64,000 bases of DNA from Fratercula arctica. Taxonomy: Eukaryota; Chordata; Aves; Charadriiformes; Alcidae. How positions within the stretch are numbered: the stretch's first letter is position 1; each line of letters starts with the position of its first letter. Under the pieces are notes generated by a model. It saw nothing but the letters and a program-made list of their open reading frames with translations. It was not told the DNA's origin and made no database searches. Of this stretch, positions 63,240 through 64,000 are shown piece by piece. The position numbers and the translations under genes were made by a program. Location: assembly GCA_947846985.1 (NCBI GenBank), contig CANTUZ010000004.1, positions 55,405,672 to 55,469,671 on the forward strand. Reading direction: 5' to 3'.

Positions 63240-63622
63240 AAGGAGGCTGAGGGGAGACCTTATCGCTCTCTACAACCTTCAGGTTGCTCTACAACCTTTC
63301 AGGAGGTTGTAGTGAGGTGGGTGTTGGTCTCTTCTCCCAAGTAACAGGCAATAGGACAAGAGGAAATGGCCTCAAGTTGTGCCAGGGGAGGTTTAGACTG
63401 GATATTAGGAAAAATTTTTACACTGAAAGGGTTATCAAGCATTGGAACAGGCTGCCCAGGGAAGTGGTTCAGTCACCATCCCTGGAGGTATTTAAAAGAC
63501 GGGTAGACATAATGCTTAGAGATATGGTTTAGTGGTGGTTTTTGTCAGAGTTAGGTTGATGGTTGGACGAGATGATCTGAAAGGTCCCTTCCAACCTAGC
63601 CCATTCTATGATTCTGTGATTA
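63240..63622 (+). mobile_element. CR1 retrotransposon, 3' part with terminal octamers
   Basis: Contains GGAACAGGCTGCCCAGGGAA, GTTGGACGAGATGATCTGAA, AGGTCCCTTCCAACCTAGCC and ends ATTCTATGATTCTGTGAT, the tandem octamer end of CR1. A residual frame ends ...[19 protein letters not shown], matching the sister fragment at 35.3 kb. A local 21-bp duplication (CTCTACAACCTT) occurs near its 5' end. Confidence 0.95.
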
Positions 63623-64000
63623 AGAAGGGGCCATGTGCTCTATTACAAACACATAGCACACATTTCAAAGTCTCAAAAATAAACAACATCCTTATTTGGT
63701 TATATTTCATCTGCAATTACTTAGCCCTTTCTGTTTCTTAACATTACTATTGAAATAATTTCACTTGTCCACAATATTAAATTGATTTTGAGTGCTGAAA
63801 TTGAAGTTTATTCAGAAAAGTTAATTAAGGCAGCACTCTGGCAGTGAGTAAACGCGTTAAACATGCTAATGGGCAGATTCTATTCTGAGCTGCACTGATG
63901 AAACCCCGCTGACTTAAATGGTTCTGTTTTAGGACCAGAAACTTGATTTTTGCCTGAGAAGCTGAAGAGGTTTTCACATCAGGACTTCTCTCAAAAATAT
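63623..64000. other. Unique AT-rich sequence at right edge
   Basis: Nothing recognised. Confidence 0.6.

Noticed and set aside
61830..64000. Search for DRD5, the next gene in mammals
   Set aside because: No receptor-like open frame is present; only intergenic DNA and a CR1 copy.
1..64000. CRISPR arrays, operons, phage or plasmid systems, tRNA genes
   Set aside because: The window is spliced vertebrate nuclear DNA. The only regular direct repeats are tandem minisatellites without spacers, and no tRNA A/B-box pair in a cloverleaf was noticed by eye.

Overview
This is vertebrate nuclear DNA, almost certainly from a bird. It is AT-rich, with long introns, canonical GT-AG splice sites, three short CpG islands, and several CR1 retrotransposon copies, two of them with the typical ATTCTATG / ATTCTGTG 3' end. 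I could not identify the species. No prokaryotic gene organisation, CRISPR array, tRNA or rRNA is visible.

Four protein-coding genes were recognised from spliced reading frames. Their order matches the conserved vertebrate block ZBTB49 - LYAR - TMEM128 - OTOP1 (human 4p16). (1) ZBTB49, minus strand, enters from the left edge. Only its BTB exons and the first one and a half zinc fingers are present (12638 down to 3614); the remaining finger exons lie left of base 1. (2) LYAR, plus strand (14701-22600), is complete in eight coding exons and 363 residues. (3) TMEM128, plus strand (36267-41128), is complete in four coding exons and 174 residues. (4) OTOP1, plus strand (47186-61052), is complete in six coding exons and 574 residues. 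For the three complete genes the splice phases agree at every junction and the summed exon lengths are whole codons.

Layout: 1-12.6 kb is ZBTB49 exons and introns. 13.4-14.45 kb is a CpG island that probably works as a shared divergent promoter for ZBTB49 and LYAR and carries a cluster of ETS-type CTTCCG motifs. 14.7-24 kb is LYAR with its 3' UTR. 24-35.9 kb is an intergenic stretch with only small tandem duplications and a CR1 fragment. 35.9-44.4 kb is the TMEM128 CpG island, gene and 3' UTR. 46.3-47.5 kb is the OTOP1 CpG island, containing a 28-bp minisatellite. 47.2-61.8 kb is OTOP1. 61.8-64 kb is downstream DNA with a CR1 copy.

The four genes are not a pathway; they are neighbours by conserved synteny. 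ZBTB49 is a BTB zinc-finger transcription factor, LYAR a nucleolar growth and ribosome-biogenesis factor, TMEM128 a small four-span membrane protein of unknown role, and OTOP1 a proton channel used in sour taste and inner-ear otolith formation. I did not find a new biological system. The points most worth a second look are the two 28-bp-period tandem arrays at the OTOP1 promoter, which leave all three plus-strand frames open into the gene; a 22-bp-arm hairpin in a TMEM128 intron; a likely 3'-UTR intron in TMEM128; and a CpG-bearing patch just before OTOP1 exon 2.
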